The notes under the pieces are model-generated. The model did no database searches. It saw nothing but the letters and a program-made list of their open reading frames with translations, and was not told where the DNA came from. The position numbers and the translations under genes are program-made. This document shows positions 38,873-47,690 of a DNA stretch of 64,000 nucleotides, piece after piece. The DNA is from Microbacteriaceae bacterium (GTDB lineage: Bacteria > Actinomycetota > Actinomycetes > Actinomycetales > Microbacteriaceae), in contig SCRE01000017.1 in assembly GCA_004297935.1 (NCBI GenBank), positions 1-64,000 of the forward strand. Direction: 5' to 3'. Positions within the stretch are counted from its first letter, which is position 1. Every line of letters starts with the position of its first letter.

Positions 38873-40270
38873 GTGAATACAACTACCGCAAGCCAGGGAA
38901 CCGTCGAGCACATCGACCCCAACGCGATCATCATCGAGGCCAACGTGCGGCCCAGCGCCCCGCTGACCAAGGAGTTCGTTGCCAGCATCCGCGAGAATGG
39001 CGTTCTGACGCCCGTTCTCGCCAGGCGCGACGCCCAGGGCAACGTTCTGGTCCGGGCAGGCCAGCGACGCACCCTCGCAGCCCGCGAGGCCGGACTGAGC
39101 AGCATTCCCGCCTACATCGTCGAAGCGGACGAGGCCGCCGTGGAGCGGATCGTGCAGCAGATGGTCGAGAACGACCAGCGCGAAGCCCTCACGGACGGCG
39201 ACCGGGCCGCAGCGTTCCAGCAGCTCGCATTCGAAGGACTCAGCCCCGCCGCGATCGCCAAGCGCACCGGCACCAAGCAGGCCGTGGTCAAGAGCGGCCT
39301 GGCCGTCGCGGAGAACGCTGTCGCCGCCTCCGCGATCCAGGAGCACCAGCTGACCCTCGACCAGGCCGCAACTCTGATCGAGTTCGACGACGACGAGGCC
39401 ACCCGGGCAGCCCTGATCGATATCGCGATCAAAGACCCGGCCCAGTTCGCCCATGCCGCCCAGCGTGCCCGTGACGACCGCGAACGGGCACAGGTCAAGG
39501 CGAAGGCCGAGGACGAGCTGCGCGGCCGCGGCTACGAAATCCTCGACCGGGAGCGTGGCTACTACGACACCGACTACATCAACATCCGCGAACTGGCCAC
39601 CGCCGAAGGCGAGCGGGTCACTCCGGAGCACATCGAGAACGCCGAAGGGCGGGCCGTGTTCGTGCGCGTCTACTTCGACGGCGAGCCGAACATCACCTAC
39701 TACCTCAGCGATCCCAAGGCCGCAGGCTTCAAGAAGGCAAGCGGCCAGGCCTCCAACAGTGGCCCGATGACCGACGAGCAGAAGGCCGAACGGCGCACGC
39801 TGATCGCCAACAACAAGGCGTGGGCCTCCGCCGAGACCGTGCGGCGCGCATGGCTGGCCGAGTTCCTGACCCGCAAGACACTGCCGAAGGATGCGGCCAA
39901 GGTGATCGCGCTGGGACTCACCATCCACCGCCGCGACGTGGGCAGCGCAGCGGCGAACGGCAACGAGCTGGCCCACCAGCTGCTCGGCATCGAGCGTGGC
40001 GGCTACTACGACGACAAGCTCGCCGCACACATCGAGCAGTCCCCCACCAAGGCACAGCACGTCAGCCTCGCTGTGGTGCTCGGCGGTATCGAGGCCGCCA
40101 CCAGCAAGAGCACCTGGCGCTACCCCGAGGCGACCAAGGCCGCTTACCTGGCCCAGCTCGCCGCCTGGGGATACTCTCTGTCGGAAGTCGAGCAGATCGT
40201 CATCGACAACGCCGGGACGAGCAGCGATCCCCTGGCCGACGACGAGGACGACAACGACCTCGACGAGTAG
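38873..40270 (+). CDS. parB: ParB/Spo0J-family protein
   Basis: The 465-residue protein (GTG start) has the ParB N-terminal CTPase-like domain: IIIEANVRPSAPLTKEFVASIRENG, then LVRAGQRRTLAAREAG and VERIVQQMVENDQREALTDGD. An HTH follows at about 120-150 (LSPAAIAKRTGTKQAVVKSGLAVAE). The long C-terminal region (about 200-465) is unlike chromosomal ParB and ends in an acidic tail (DDEDDNDLDE). The enlarged C-terminal part and the distance from parA (3.2 kb) suggest a plasmid ParB-like regulator; a partition role is likely but not certain. It is led by leader copy A. Confidence 0.85.
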   Translation: MNTTTASQGTVEHIDPNAIIIEANVRPSAPLTKEFVASIRENGVLTPVLARRDAQGNVLVRAGQRRTLAAREAGLSSIPAYIVEADEAAVERIVQQMVENDQREALTDGDRAAAFQQLAFEGLSPAAIAKRTGTKQAVVKSGLAVAENAVAASAIQEHQLTLDQAATLIEFDDDEATRAALIDIAIKDPAQFAHAAQRARDDRERAQVKAKAEDELRGRGYEILDRERGYYDTDYINIRELATAEGERVTPEHIENAEGRAVFVRVYFDGEPNITYYLSDPKAAGFKKASGQASNSGPMTDEQKAERRTLIANNKAWASAETVRRAWLAEFLTRKTLPKDAAKVIALGLTIHRRDVGSAAANGNELAHQLLGIERGGYYDDKLAAHIEQSPTKAQHVSLAVVLGGIEAATSKSTWRYPEATKAAYLAQLAAWGYSLSEVEQIVIDNAGTSSDPLADDEDDNDLDE

Positions 40271-40353
40271 GGAACGATGAGCGGCGGGTGTCCCCCGCAC
40301 CCGCCGCTCGCTCTCCCAGGCCCGGCACGGAGGCCGGCCCCTCCTCAGCCAGA

Positions 40354-40374
40354 GTGATATCACTCCGATATCAG
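40354..40374. promoter_or_regulatory. TGATATC repeat pair 1
   Basis: GTGATATCACTCCGATATCA carries two GATATC cores exactly 11 bp apart, one DNA turn. The same motif recurs at 42006-42076 and 43083-43103, so it marks a binding site of one protein, probably of the parA operon's small partner. Confidence 0.65.
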
Positions 40375-40456
40375 ACCGAAAGCACCATGAAATGCAGCGC
40401 CCAACGGGCGCAGCAATGGCGCGGCGGCGCAGCCGCCACCCTGACCTGATCGAAGC

Positions 40457-40674
40457 GGAGCCGCTACGCGGCACAGCTCTTTCGACGTCTTTTATGACCT
40501 TTCCGGCCGGTCATCGTAGTTCGCTCCGCGCCTACGCCCTGGGCTTTCGCGGCATATCCTCACTCGCTGCGGTCGCTCCGGTATTCCACGACCCGTGACT
40601 TCGGCGCTCCCGCTCTCTATCGATTTCTCTCGCCGGAAGGCACAAAAAACAGTTGTCCACTCAGGGAGAGAGCC
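40457..40674 (+). promoter_or_regulatory. Conserved leader copy B before the ardC-like gene
   Basis: About 218 bp, GGAGCCGCTACGCGGC to GGGAGAGAGCC. The structured element is at about 40541-40594 (CTTTCGCGGCATATCCTC, ACTCGCTGCGGTCGCTCC, GGTATTCCACGA). Its outer arms are weaker than in A, C, D and E (GGG with CCC). The CTCTCTATCGATTTCTCTCGCC and GGAAGGCA boxes are identical to copy C. Confidence 0.85.
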
Positions 40675-41562
40675 ATGACCAAGACCCGCCGACCCGGCAA
40701 GACCATCGAAGAGAAGAAGGCTCAGGCTGAAGCGCTGCACAACTCGATCAGCGACCAGGTGGAGCAGCTGCGCGAGTCCGACCGGTGGACGGCGTTTCTC
40801 AACTTCGCGAAAGCGTTCCACGCGTACTCACTGAACAACCTTCTGCTGATCCTGTCCCAGATGCCCGAGGCCTCCCAGGTGGCCGGATTCCGCAAGTGGC
40901 AGGCGCTCGGCCGCCAAGTCCGCAAGGGCGAGAGGGCCATCCGGATCTTCGGATACAGCACCAAGAAGATCACCGAGGAGGACGAGAACGGCGACGAGGT
41001 AGAAAAGCGCGTCGCCCGCTTCCCCATCCTCTCGGTGTTTGACATCGGACAGACCGACCTCATCGAGGGCGCACAGGACGCCGGAACCCTCACCACCCAG
41101 CTCACCGGCTTCGACGATTTCGGCATCGTCGATGCTCTCTCCACCTACCTCGTCGAAGAGGGCTGGACCGTGGAGTTCCGCCCGATCCAGGGAACGAAGA
41201 ACGGGTACAGCGACCCGGAAGAAATGGCCGTCGTCATCGACGCCGACCTCAGCCCCGAGCACACCGCTAAGACCCTGATCCACGAGACCGCGCACGTGGT
41301 CCTGGGCCACACCGAGGACCTGGCGGAATACCTCGAGCACCGCGGCCTGATGGAGACCGAAGCCGAGAGCGTCGCCTACGTCGTCGCCGGCCTCGTCGGC
41401 TTCGACACCAGCGCCTACAGCGTCGGCTACATCGCCGGATGGTCCGAGGGTGACGCCGACCTGATCAAGTCCACCGCGACCCGCGTACTGCGCGCCGCCC
41501 ACCAGATCGCGGAAATCCTCGACCCCGAAGACGAGGACGCCGACACGGAAGACGCCGCCTAA
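40675..41562 (+). CDS. ArdC-like antirestriction protein with zincin domain
   Basis: The 295-residue protein has an ArdC-type N-terminal ssDNA-binding domain: FLNFAKAFHAYSLNNLLLILSQ, AGFRKWQALGRQVRKGERAIRIFGY at about 36-100. The C-terminal metallopeptidase-like domain is TLIHETAHVVLGH (HExxH) with TEAESVAYVVAGLVG (third ligand). ArdC proteins enter or are made early in a recipient and protect plasmid DNA from restriction. It follows leader copy B. The acidic C-terminal tail (DPEDEDADTEDAA) is typical of DNA-mimic or plasmid proteins here. Confidence 0.85.
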   Translation: MTKTRRPGKTIEEKKAQAEALHNSISDQVEQLRESDRWTAFLNFAKAFHAYSLNNLLLILSQMPEASQVAGFRKWQALGRQVRKGERAIRIFGYSTKKITEEDENGDEVEKRVARFPILSVFDIGQTDLIEGAQDAGTLTTQLTGFDDFGIVDALSTYLVEEGWTVEFRPIQGTKNGYSDPEEMAVVIDADLSPEHTAKTLIHETAHVVLGHTEDLAEYLEHRGLMETEAESVAYVVAGLVGFDTSAYSVGYIAGWSEGDADLIKSTATRVLRAAHQIAEILDPEDEDADTEDAA

Positions 41563-41603
41563 CCGGCGGCCCCTCCCCCAACCATCCCAGACAGGAGAAC
41601 CAC

Positions 41604-41804
41604 ATGGCCAACAGCATTCAGACGATCCAGACCAACGTCACCAAGGACGACGAACCCGCCACGCGTGCCCGGCAACTCAGCTACCGCCAAGAAGACCTCA
41701 CCGGCCACGCCCGCATCGGTTACGTGCTGGTCAGCACCATCATGATCGACAGCCCCGACGCGGTGACCATCGTCGACACGCTGCAGCGGATCGACGCCGG
41801 CTAA
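41604..41804 (+). CDS. Small hypothetical protein after the ardC-like gene
   Basis: The 66-residue protein starts at ATG 41604 after AGGAGAACCAC. It reads MANSIQTIQTNVTKDDEPA, then GHARIGYVLVSTIMIDSPDAVTIVDTLQRID. It is 42 bp after the ardC-like gene and before a strong terminator, so it belongs to that transcript. No family recognised. Confidence 0.6.
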   Translation: MANSIQTIQTNVTKDDEPATRARQLSYRQEDLTGHARIGYVLVSTIMIDSPDAVTIVDTLQRIDAG

Positions 41805-41888
41805 CCCGGCCGAGAGCCTGGCACCGTTCCGCAATCGTGGAGCGCCTGCCGCTACAGACACCGGGGCGACTTCCCGCGCCACGGTGAA

Positions 41889-41921
41889 GGGCCCCGACCT
41901 AGAGAAAGTAGGTCGGGGCCC
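41889..41921 (+). terminator. Intrinsic terminator of the ardC-like operon
   Basis: GGGCCCCGACCTA and TAGGTCGGGGCCC pair perfectly over 13 bp around GAGAAAG; the T-tract is weak (CGCTTCCCC). It isolates the parA operon downstream. Confidence 0.8.
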
Positions 41922-42005
41922 CGCTTCCCCATCATCGCAGCCGGATCGCCGCGAGTGAGGGGGACTCCCCCTCACACTCCCCCGACAGTTGTCACGCTTT
42001 CAAAC

Positions 42006-42076
42006 TGATATCACTCTGCTATCGCTTTCATAGTGATATCACTTTGATGGTGTTTCGCTACCGTTCTGATATCAAG
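42006..42076. promoter_or_regulatory. TGATATC repeat cluster before parA
   Basis: TGATATCACT at 42006 and 42034, TGATATCAAG at 42067, and a half-match GCTATCGCTTTCA between them. The spacing between first and second is 28 bp. The last copy overlaps the AAGGTGAAAG ribosome site region of parA. The layout suggests an autoregulatory and centromere site. Confidence 0.65.
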
Positions 42077-42095
42077 GTGAAAGTAGGCTGCAAGC

Positions 42096-42728
42096 ATGAT
42101 CATCCTCGTAGGGAGCCAGAAGGGCGGCGCTGGCAAATCCACCATCGCCATCAACCTCGCGGCCGAACTGGCCCGCCAGGGCGAAGACGTCGTAGTCGTC
42201 GACGCAGACGCGCAGCGGTCAGCCGCTCGCTGGCACGCCGACCGTGAAGCCGCAGGCGTGACGCCGGCTATTGCCTGCATCGAAAAGCTCGGCAACATCC
42301 GAGAGACATTGCTCGACCTCGATGCTCGCTACGGATACGTCATCGTCGACGTCGCCGGCAAGGACAGCAAAGAGATGCGAACCGGCATGACGGCCGCGCA
42401 CAAGATGGTCGTGACCGTCCGTCCGTCGCAGCTAGACCTCGACACGCTTCCGCATATGAGTGAGCTGGTCGAACAGGTACGCGACTTCAACCCGGAGCTG
42501 GTTGTGCGGAGCCTGCTGACGCAGGTCCCCACCAACCCGGGCGTGACTGAGCGCACCGACGCGGGGGAGTACCTGTCGGACTACCCGGCACTCCACCCGA
42601 TGCAGACGGTTGTGTACGAACGCAAGGCATACCGCGACGTCATTGGTGAAGGACTCGGCGTCGTGGAATGGAACAACCCCAAGGCCCGAGCAGAGATCCA
42701 GGAATTCGCAGCGGAGTTGATGGCGTAA
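42096..42728 (+). CDS. parA: ParA partition ATPase (small, type Ib)
   Basis: The 210-residue protein has Walker A VGSQKGGAGKSTIAINLAAE at about 5-24, Walker A' VVVVDADAQRSAARWHADR and Walker B YVIVDVAGKDSKEMRT, with no N-terminal HTH, which defines the short type Ib ParA proteins. It forms ATP-dependent gradients on the nucleoid and pulls plasmid copies apart together with a small centromere-binding partner. The partner gene at 42728 overlaps its stop, and TGATATC repeats flank the pair on both sides. Confidence 0.93.
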   Translation: MIILVGSQKGGAGKSTIAINLAAELARQGEDVVVVDADAQRSAARWHADREAAGVTPAIACIEKLGNIRETLLDLDARYGYVIVDVAGKDSKEMRTGMTAAHKMVVTVRPSQLDLDTLPHMSELVEQVRDFNPELVVRSLLTQVPTNPGVTERTDAGEYLSDYPALHPMQTVVYERKAYRDVIGEGLGVVEWNNPKARAEIQEFAAELMA

Positions 42729-43063
42729 TGGCAATCAAGAGAAGGCCCACGATCGACCCGGCAACCGAGGCTGCCATCGAAGCATTCGGCGAGGCTGCCG
42801 AGCGGCCCACCGAGGCACCGATCGCGCAGGCGAGCCCCCAGCCGGCGCGGCCGGCGCGCAAGAAGGTGCCTACGCCGCCGGCCACGCCGGCAACAGAATG
42901 GCCGGACGATGTTGCCAAGACGCTGCTCATTCGATACCCGGACCTCGAGCTGCCGGCGCTGCTCAGCGATGTAGCGCGAGCAGAAGAGCGCAGCCAGCAC
43001 GCCACCGCCCTACGGGCGCTGCGGCGCGGCCTTGAAATCCTCAAGGACGAAAACGGGATCTAG
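42728..43063 (+). CDS. Small ParB-like centromere-binding partner of ParA
   Basis: The start ATG 42728 overlaps the parA stop (TAATG). The 111-residue protein has a disordered Pro/Ala/Lys-rich head (ARKKVPTPPATPATEWPDDV) and a C-terminal helical part, VAKTLLIRYPDLELPALLSDVA, then EERSQHATALRALRRGLEIL. Type Ib parA genes are usually followed by such an unrelated small DNA-binding protein. It is the likely reader of the TGATATC repeats. No known family matched by eye. Confidence 0.75.
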   Translation: MAIKRRPTIDPATEAAIEAFGEAAERPTEAPIAQASPQPARPARKKVPTPPATPATEWPDDVAKTLLIRYPDLELPALLSDVARAEERSQHATALRALRRGLEILKDENGI

Positions 43064-43082
43064 AAGCACAATGGATTCATTC

Positions 43083-43103
43083 TGATATCGCTCTGATATC
43101 ACT
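43083..43103. promoter_or_regulatory. TGATATC repeat pair after the parA operon
   Basis: CTGATATCGCTCTGATATCA: two GATATC cores 11 bp apart, same spacing as at 40354-40374. Confidence 0.65.
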
Positions 43104-43196
43104 ACGAATTCAACGTGAAAGCAACCGTTCGGGGGAACGCATGCACGGGGGAGTGGTGGACAGCGGGGCGTTGCGGCACGGAGGCCGCCCGCCAAC

Positions 43197-43419
43197 GGAG
43201 CCGCTACGCGGCGCTGTAAATGCTCTGGTTTCTTTGACCTTTCCGGCCGATCACCGTAGCTCGCTCCACGCCTGTCGTTCCGGGCTTTCGCGGCATATCC
43301 TCACTCGCTGCGCTCCCTCCGGTATTCCACGACCCGGCACTCTCGGCGTTCCTGCTCACTATCGATTTCTCTCGCCGGAAGGCAAAGAAAAACGGTTGGT
43401 TGAGAGAGAGAAGAGAACG
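43197..43419 (+). promoter_or_regulatory. Conserved leader copy C with intact predicted IS110 target
   Basis: About 223 bp, GGAGCCGCTACGCGGCGCTG to GAGAGAGAAGAGAACG. The element at 43277-43340 has outer arms GTTCCGGG and CCCGGCAC (one mismatch). The predicted IS110 target CCTCCGGTATTCCA (reverse strand of TGGAATACCGGAGG) is complete at 43316-43329. The TATCGATTTCTCTCGCC and GGAAGGCAAAGAAAAAC boxes match copy B. Confidence 0.85.
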
Positions 43420-43701
43420 ATGAGCACGCTCATTACGGACACCGAAGACGTCACCCGATTTTGTGGGGTCTTTTCGGACATGACCCTCGCGCACGACGTT
43501 GCCGCAACCCTGGGATGCCGAGAGGCCGAGGCGCTGGCCGGGATCCTCCGGGCGTTGGGAGAACCTGCAGCGGCCGATATGTGGCTGGACGCTCACGCAC
43601 ACGGCGACGAGCCGGGGGACCAGCACTACCAGCCCACACCCGAGCCCTACATCGTCCCGATCGACCCGATGGAGGACCTTCAATGCGACTCCTGCCAATA
43701 A
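43420..43701 (+). CDS. Small protein with PIDPM...CxSCQ tail, unknown function
   Basis: ATG 43420 follows a GAGAGAGAAGAGAA site and gives 93 residues. It contains TRFCGVFSDMTLAHDVAATLGCREAEALAGILRALGE, a helical core, then a His-rich stretch HAHGDEPGDQHY and the tail IVPIDPMEDLQCDSCQ. The core is helix-rich and could be a small DNA- or protein-binding domain. The tail is almost the same as that of the NrdH-like pseudogene at 541-836 though the rest is unrelated. Both genes follow the same leader type. Confidence 0.65.
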   Translation: MSTLITDTEDVTRFCGVFSDMTLAHDVAATLGCREAEALAGILRALGEPAAADMWLDAHAHGDEPGDQHYQPTPEPYIVPIDPMEDLQCDSCQ

Positions 43702-43771
43702 CGGCAGCGAAGCCGCAGGGGCGGGCGCGACGCGCTCGCCCCGCTTCGATGCGCCAGAACGGGGCATCACC

Positions 43772-44302
43772 ATGACCACGTACACACCTGCTGAAATCAT
43801 CGCTGGCGGGGTCCAGGACACACGCGAGAGCTTCGCGAACCTGTACGTCGAGTTGCACGAGCTGCGACAGGAAGCGGCGTACTACTACCACCGCGCCTTC
43901 GTCGACGACGGTCCGGAATCCCAGCAGGAGGGCACGATCGACTTCCACCCGGCGCCGGCGGCGTTCGGCGGCAAGGAACTCGAACGGCCGGCCCGGCAAG
44001 TGCGACTGGACCGTCTCACCCAGAAGGGCCTTGCGCTGTACGTGCACGGCGTTCGCGCTGCCCTGGAGGAGCGCGACGAGCTCCTGCACCAGATCGATGA
44101 AGCCGAGCACGACATAGAACGCATGCTGATCGCAATGGACGGTACGATCGCCCACATTGTCGATCGCCACCTGCACTACATGGCCGTGCTCGAGCACCGA
44201 GCCAAGAACGACTACGAACCGGCGCCGCTCACCCCGTGGGACGTCCCGATCCGGCTACCAGGCACCGGCGAGTACCTCCCGCCGCTGCAGGACAGCGAAT
44301 AG
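43772..44302 (+). CDS. Hypothetical coiled-coil protein
   Basis: ATG 43772 gives 176 residues. The protein is helical with a central coiled coil (KGLALYVHGVRAALEERDELLHQIDEAEHDIERMLIAMD). A Tyr/His-rich part (EAAYYYHRAFVDDG) and a Pro-rich end (LTPWDVPIRLPGTGEYLPPL) flank it. It is 70 bp after the PIDPM-tail gene and before a good terminator, so the two are one operon. No family recognised. Confidence 0.6.
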   Translation: MTTYTPAEIIAGGVQDTRESFANLYVELHELRQEAAYYYHRAFVDDGPESQQEGTIDFHPAPAAFGGKELERPARQVRLDRLTQKGLALYVHGVRAALEERDELLHQIDEAEHDIERMLIAMDGTIAHIVDRHLHYMAVLEHRAKNDYEPAPLTPWDVPIRLPGTGEYLPPLQDSE

Positions 44303-44345
44303 GGGAGTCAACGCCGACTCTCCGACGCCCACCTAACAAGAACCA

Positions 44346-44383
44346 AGCCCCGGCCGCTCTCTCTCCCGGCCGGGGCTTTCTTG
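44346..44383 (+). terminator. Intrinsic terminator
   Basis: AGCCCCGGCCG pairs with CGGCCGGGGCT over 11 bp around a CTCTCTCTCC loop and is followed by TTCTTGTTT. It closes the 43420-44302 operon and may also stop the minus-strand gene ending at 44397. Confidence 0.88.
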
Positions 44384-44396
44384 TTTCCCAGGTGGG

Positions 44397-44711
44397 TCAC
44401 TTCCGGTGCACGAAGTTCCCCGCTATCCAGACATAGACGGGAGTACGAGCGCCTTCGGGGACGTAACGGATCAGTACCAGCCCGCCGGTGGTCCAGGCGA
44501 TCGCCTCCGCGTCGACGAGCTGCACATCGGTGTAGGCCACTTGGACCGGCACGTGAGCCTTGACCGGGACCGGCTGGGGTTCGTCCCGACGTCGGCCGCT
44601 CGCTCGCACCATCTCGTCCGGGAGGCTGATCGGCCGCGGTGCCCGCTCTGCGGCCTTGGCAATCTCTGCCAGCGGCGCCGAATAGACGTCGTAGCGCTTG
44701 TTCGTACCCAC
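44397..44711 (-). CDS. Hypothetical plasmid protein
   Basis: The 104-residue protein begins MGTNKRYDVYSAPLAEIAKA, has a Pro/Arg-rich middle, and ends in a beta-rich segment AIAWTTGGLVLIRYVPEGARTPVYVWIAGNFVHRK. The first block recalls a Tyr-containing substrate strand. It follows the gene at 44716 by 4 bp. No family recognised. Confidence 0.55.
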   Translation of the reverse strand: MGTNKRYDVYSAPLAEIAKAAERAPRPISLPDEMVRASGRRRDEPQPVPVKAHVPVQVAYTDVQLVDAEAIAWTTGGLVLIRYVPEGARTPVYVWIAGNFVHRK

Positions 44712-44715
44712 GAGC

Positions 44716-44985
44716 TCAAGCCGGGTCGACGTCGACCAGGATCCAGCCGGCGCCCTGGCGCTGCAGCTGGAACACGCGCACGTCCGCCGGATCCCGCTCG
44801 CTGCGACCGATCACCGACCAGCCGACCAGGCGCTCCGCGGGGTGAGTGAGTGCGTCATGGTCAACCCTCGAGCGGATAGCCTCAGCGCTGACAGCCCGGT
44901 ACCGGTGGCCGGCCCACACCAGGCGAACCGGGGCCCCCTGCTCCATCCAGAGGTGCACTACGTCGGCGGTGGGCGCGATGCTCAT
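44716..44985 (-). CDS. Hypothetical plasmid protein, paralogous fold to neighbours
   Basis: ATG 44985 follows GGAGG and gives 89 residues: MSIAPTADVVHLWMEQGAPV, then RLVWAGHRYRAVS, then WSVIGRSERDPADVRVFQLQRQGAGWILVDVD. This is the short DUF6504-like pattern of plasmid proteins in which an L-V-W-x-G-x-R-Y strand pair is followed by a second strand pair, but the family name is a guess from pattern. It is co-directional with 44397-44711. Confidence 0.5.
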   Translation of the reverse strand: MSIAPTADVVHLWMEQGAPVRLVWAGHRYRAVSAEAIRSRVDHDALTHPAERLVGWSVIGRSERDPADVRVFQLQRQGAGWILVDVDPA

Positions 44986-45067
44986 GACCAGAACCTCCAG
45001 ATGCTCAGTGTCACCCCATTGCACCACAATTCGAAGATATGTTCGAATGTTGCGGGAGGCAGGAAAC

Positions 45068-45424
45068 GTGAAAACGCTGCACGCGGGGGAGAGGGTCTGG
45101 CTTGTCCTCGACGACGGTGCGAACCGTATCGAGTTCCAGATCGAGTACGCGCCGGCCACCCGGTCCGACACTCACGAGACGCTGATGATGTACCGCGTCG
45201 ACCACTGGGTGCTCAAGCGCAGCGACCGGTGGCCGCTGGGCTACTACGACGAGCTGCGCCAGGCGCTCGACGCCTGCGCGCTCGCGCTTGGCATGCCTAA
45301 TTTCCTGGCACCGGCGACGGCGCCAGATGGCACCATCATCACTCCTGAAGAGCAGCGTGAGCGATGGCGTGCGGGCCTCGACCCGCGCACGGGACGGAGC
45401 CGGCGGGAGCCGGCCGCGGTGTGA
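45068..45424 (+). CDS. Hypothetical protein
   Basis: GTG 45068 lies 8 nt after GGAGGCAGG; an ATG at 45047 is the alternative. The 118-residue protein has a beta-rich first half (ERVWLVLDDGANRIEFQIEYAP, MMYRVDHWVLKR), a helix (YYDELRQALDACALALG), and a charged tail. It is divergent from 44716-44985 with about 80 bp between the starts. No family recognised. Confidence 0.55.
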   Translation: MKTLHAGERVWLVLDDGANRIEFQIEYAPATRSDTHETLMMYRVDHWVLKRSDRWPLGYYDELRQALDACALALGMPNFLAPATAPDGTIITPEEQRERWRAGLDPRTGRSRREPAAV

Positions 45425-45433
45425 TGAAGAGAA

Positions 45434-45805
45434 TTAGACGCTTGCCGCCGGTTGCCAGCTTTGGTGCGCGTCGAGGATCTTGGTCACCTTCTCCATGAGT
45501 GAGCGAAGAATCGGGCTGTAGGTGTCGGACCCTGTCTGGTTGGCGTCAAACTCGACGTACGAAGTCCCGAGCAGGCCGAACGTGACGTCGATCAGCGGGC
45601 CAACACCACCTGGTGCGCGAAGGAACAACTGAAAGCCGCTCTTGCCTGCTGTGCGCCATCCTCCGTTGCAGGCCAGGATCAGAGCGGTGCCCGTGTCGAT
45701 GTTGACCCACACATAGTCGGAGCGGTCCTCGCGCACGACCTTCTGCTGTCGCAACTGATCTTCGGTGCCCTCGGGGAGTCTGCTAGAGCCGGTGTCGATC
45801 CACAT
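45434..45805 (-). CDS. Hypothetical protein
   Basis: ATG 45805 gives 123 residues: MWIDTGSSRLPEGTEDQLRQ, then DYVWVNIDTGTALILACNGGWR, GKSGFQLFLRAPGGVGPLIDV, YSPILRSLMEKVTKILDAHQ. The alternation of beta strands and a C-terminal helix looks like a compact soluble domain. It is convergent with the gene at 45068 and 57 bp after the XRE regulator in the same direction. No family recognised. Confidence 0.55.
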   Translation of the reverse strand: MWIDTGSSRLPEGTEDQLRQQKVVREDRSDYVWVNIDTGTALILACNGGWRTAGKSGFQLFLRAPGGVGPLIDVTFGLLGTSYVEFDANQTGSDTYSPILRSLMEKVTKILDAHQSWQPAASV

Positions 45806-45861
45806 GAATCCACCGTATCGATGCCACCGCGTGGCCGGTGGAAGACGCGGCCCGCGGACTC

Positions 45862-47686
<1,825 letters not shown>

Positions 47687-47690
47687 CCCC

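Noticed and set aside
38642-40474. 610-residue minus-strand frame opposite parB
   Set aside because: It covers both the leader repeat and parB; composition is that of an antisense shadow, with no recognisable domain.
42728-43063. Calling the small ParA partner a ParG or RHH protein
   Set aside because: No ribbon-helix-helix pattern is visible; only position and basic/helical character support its role.
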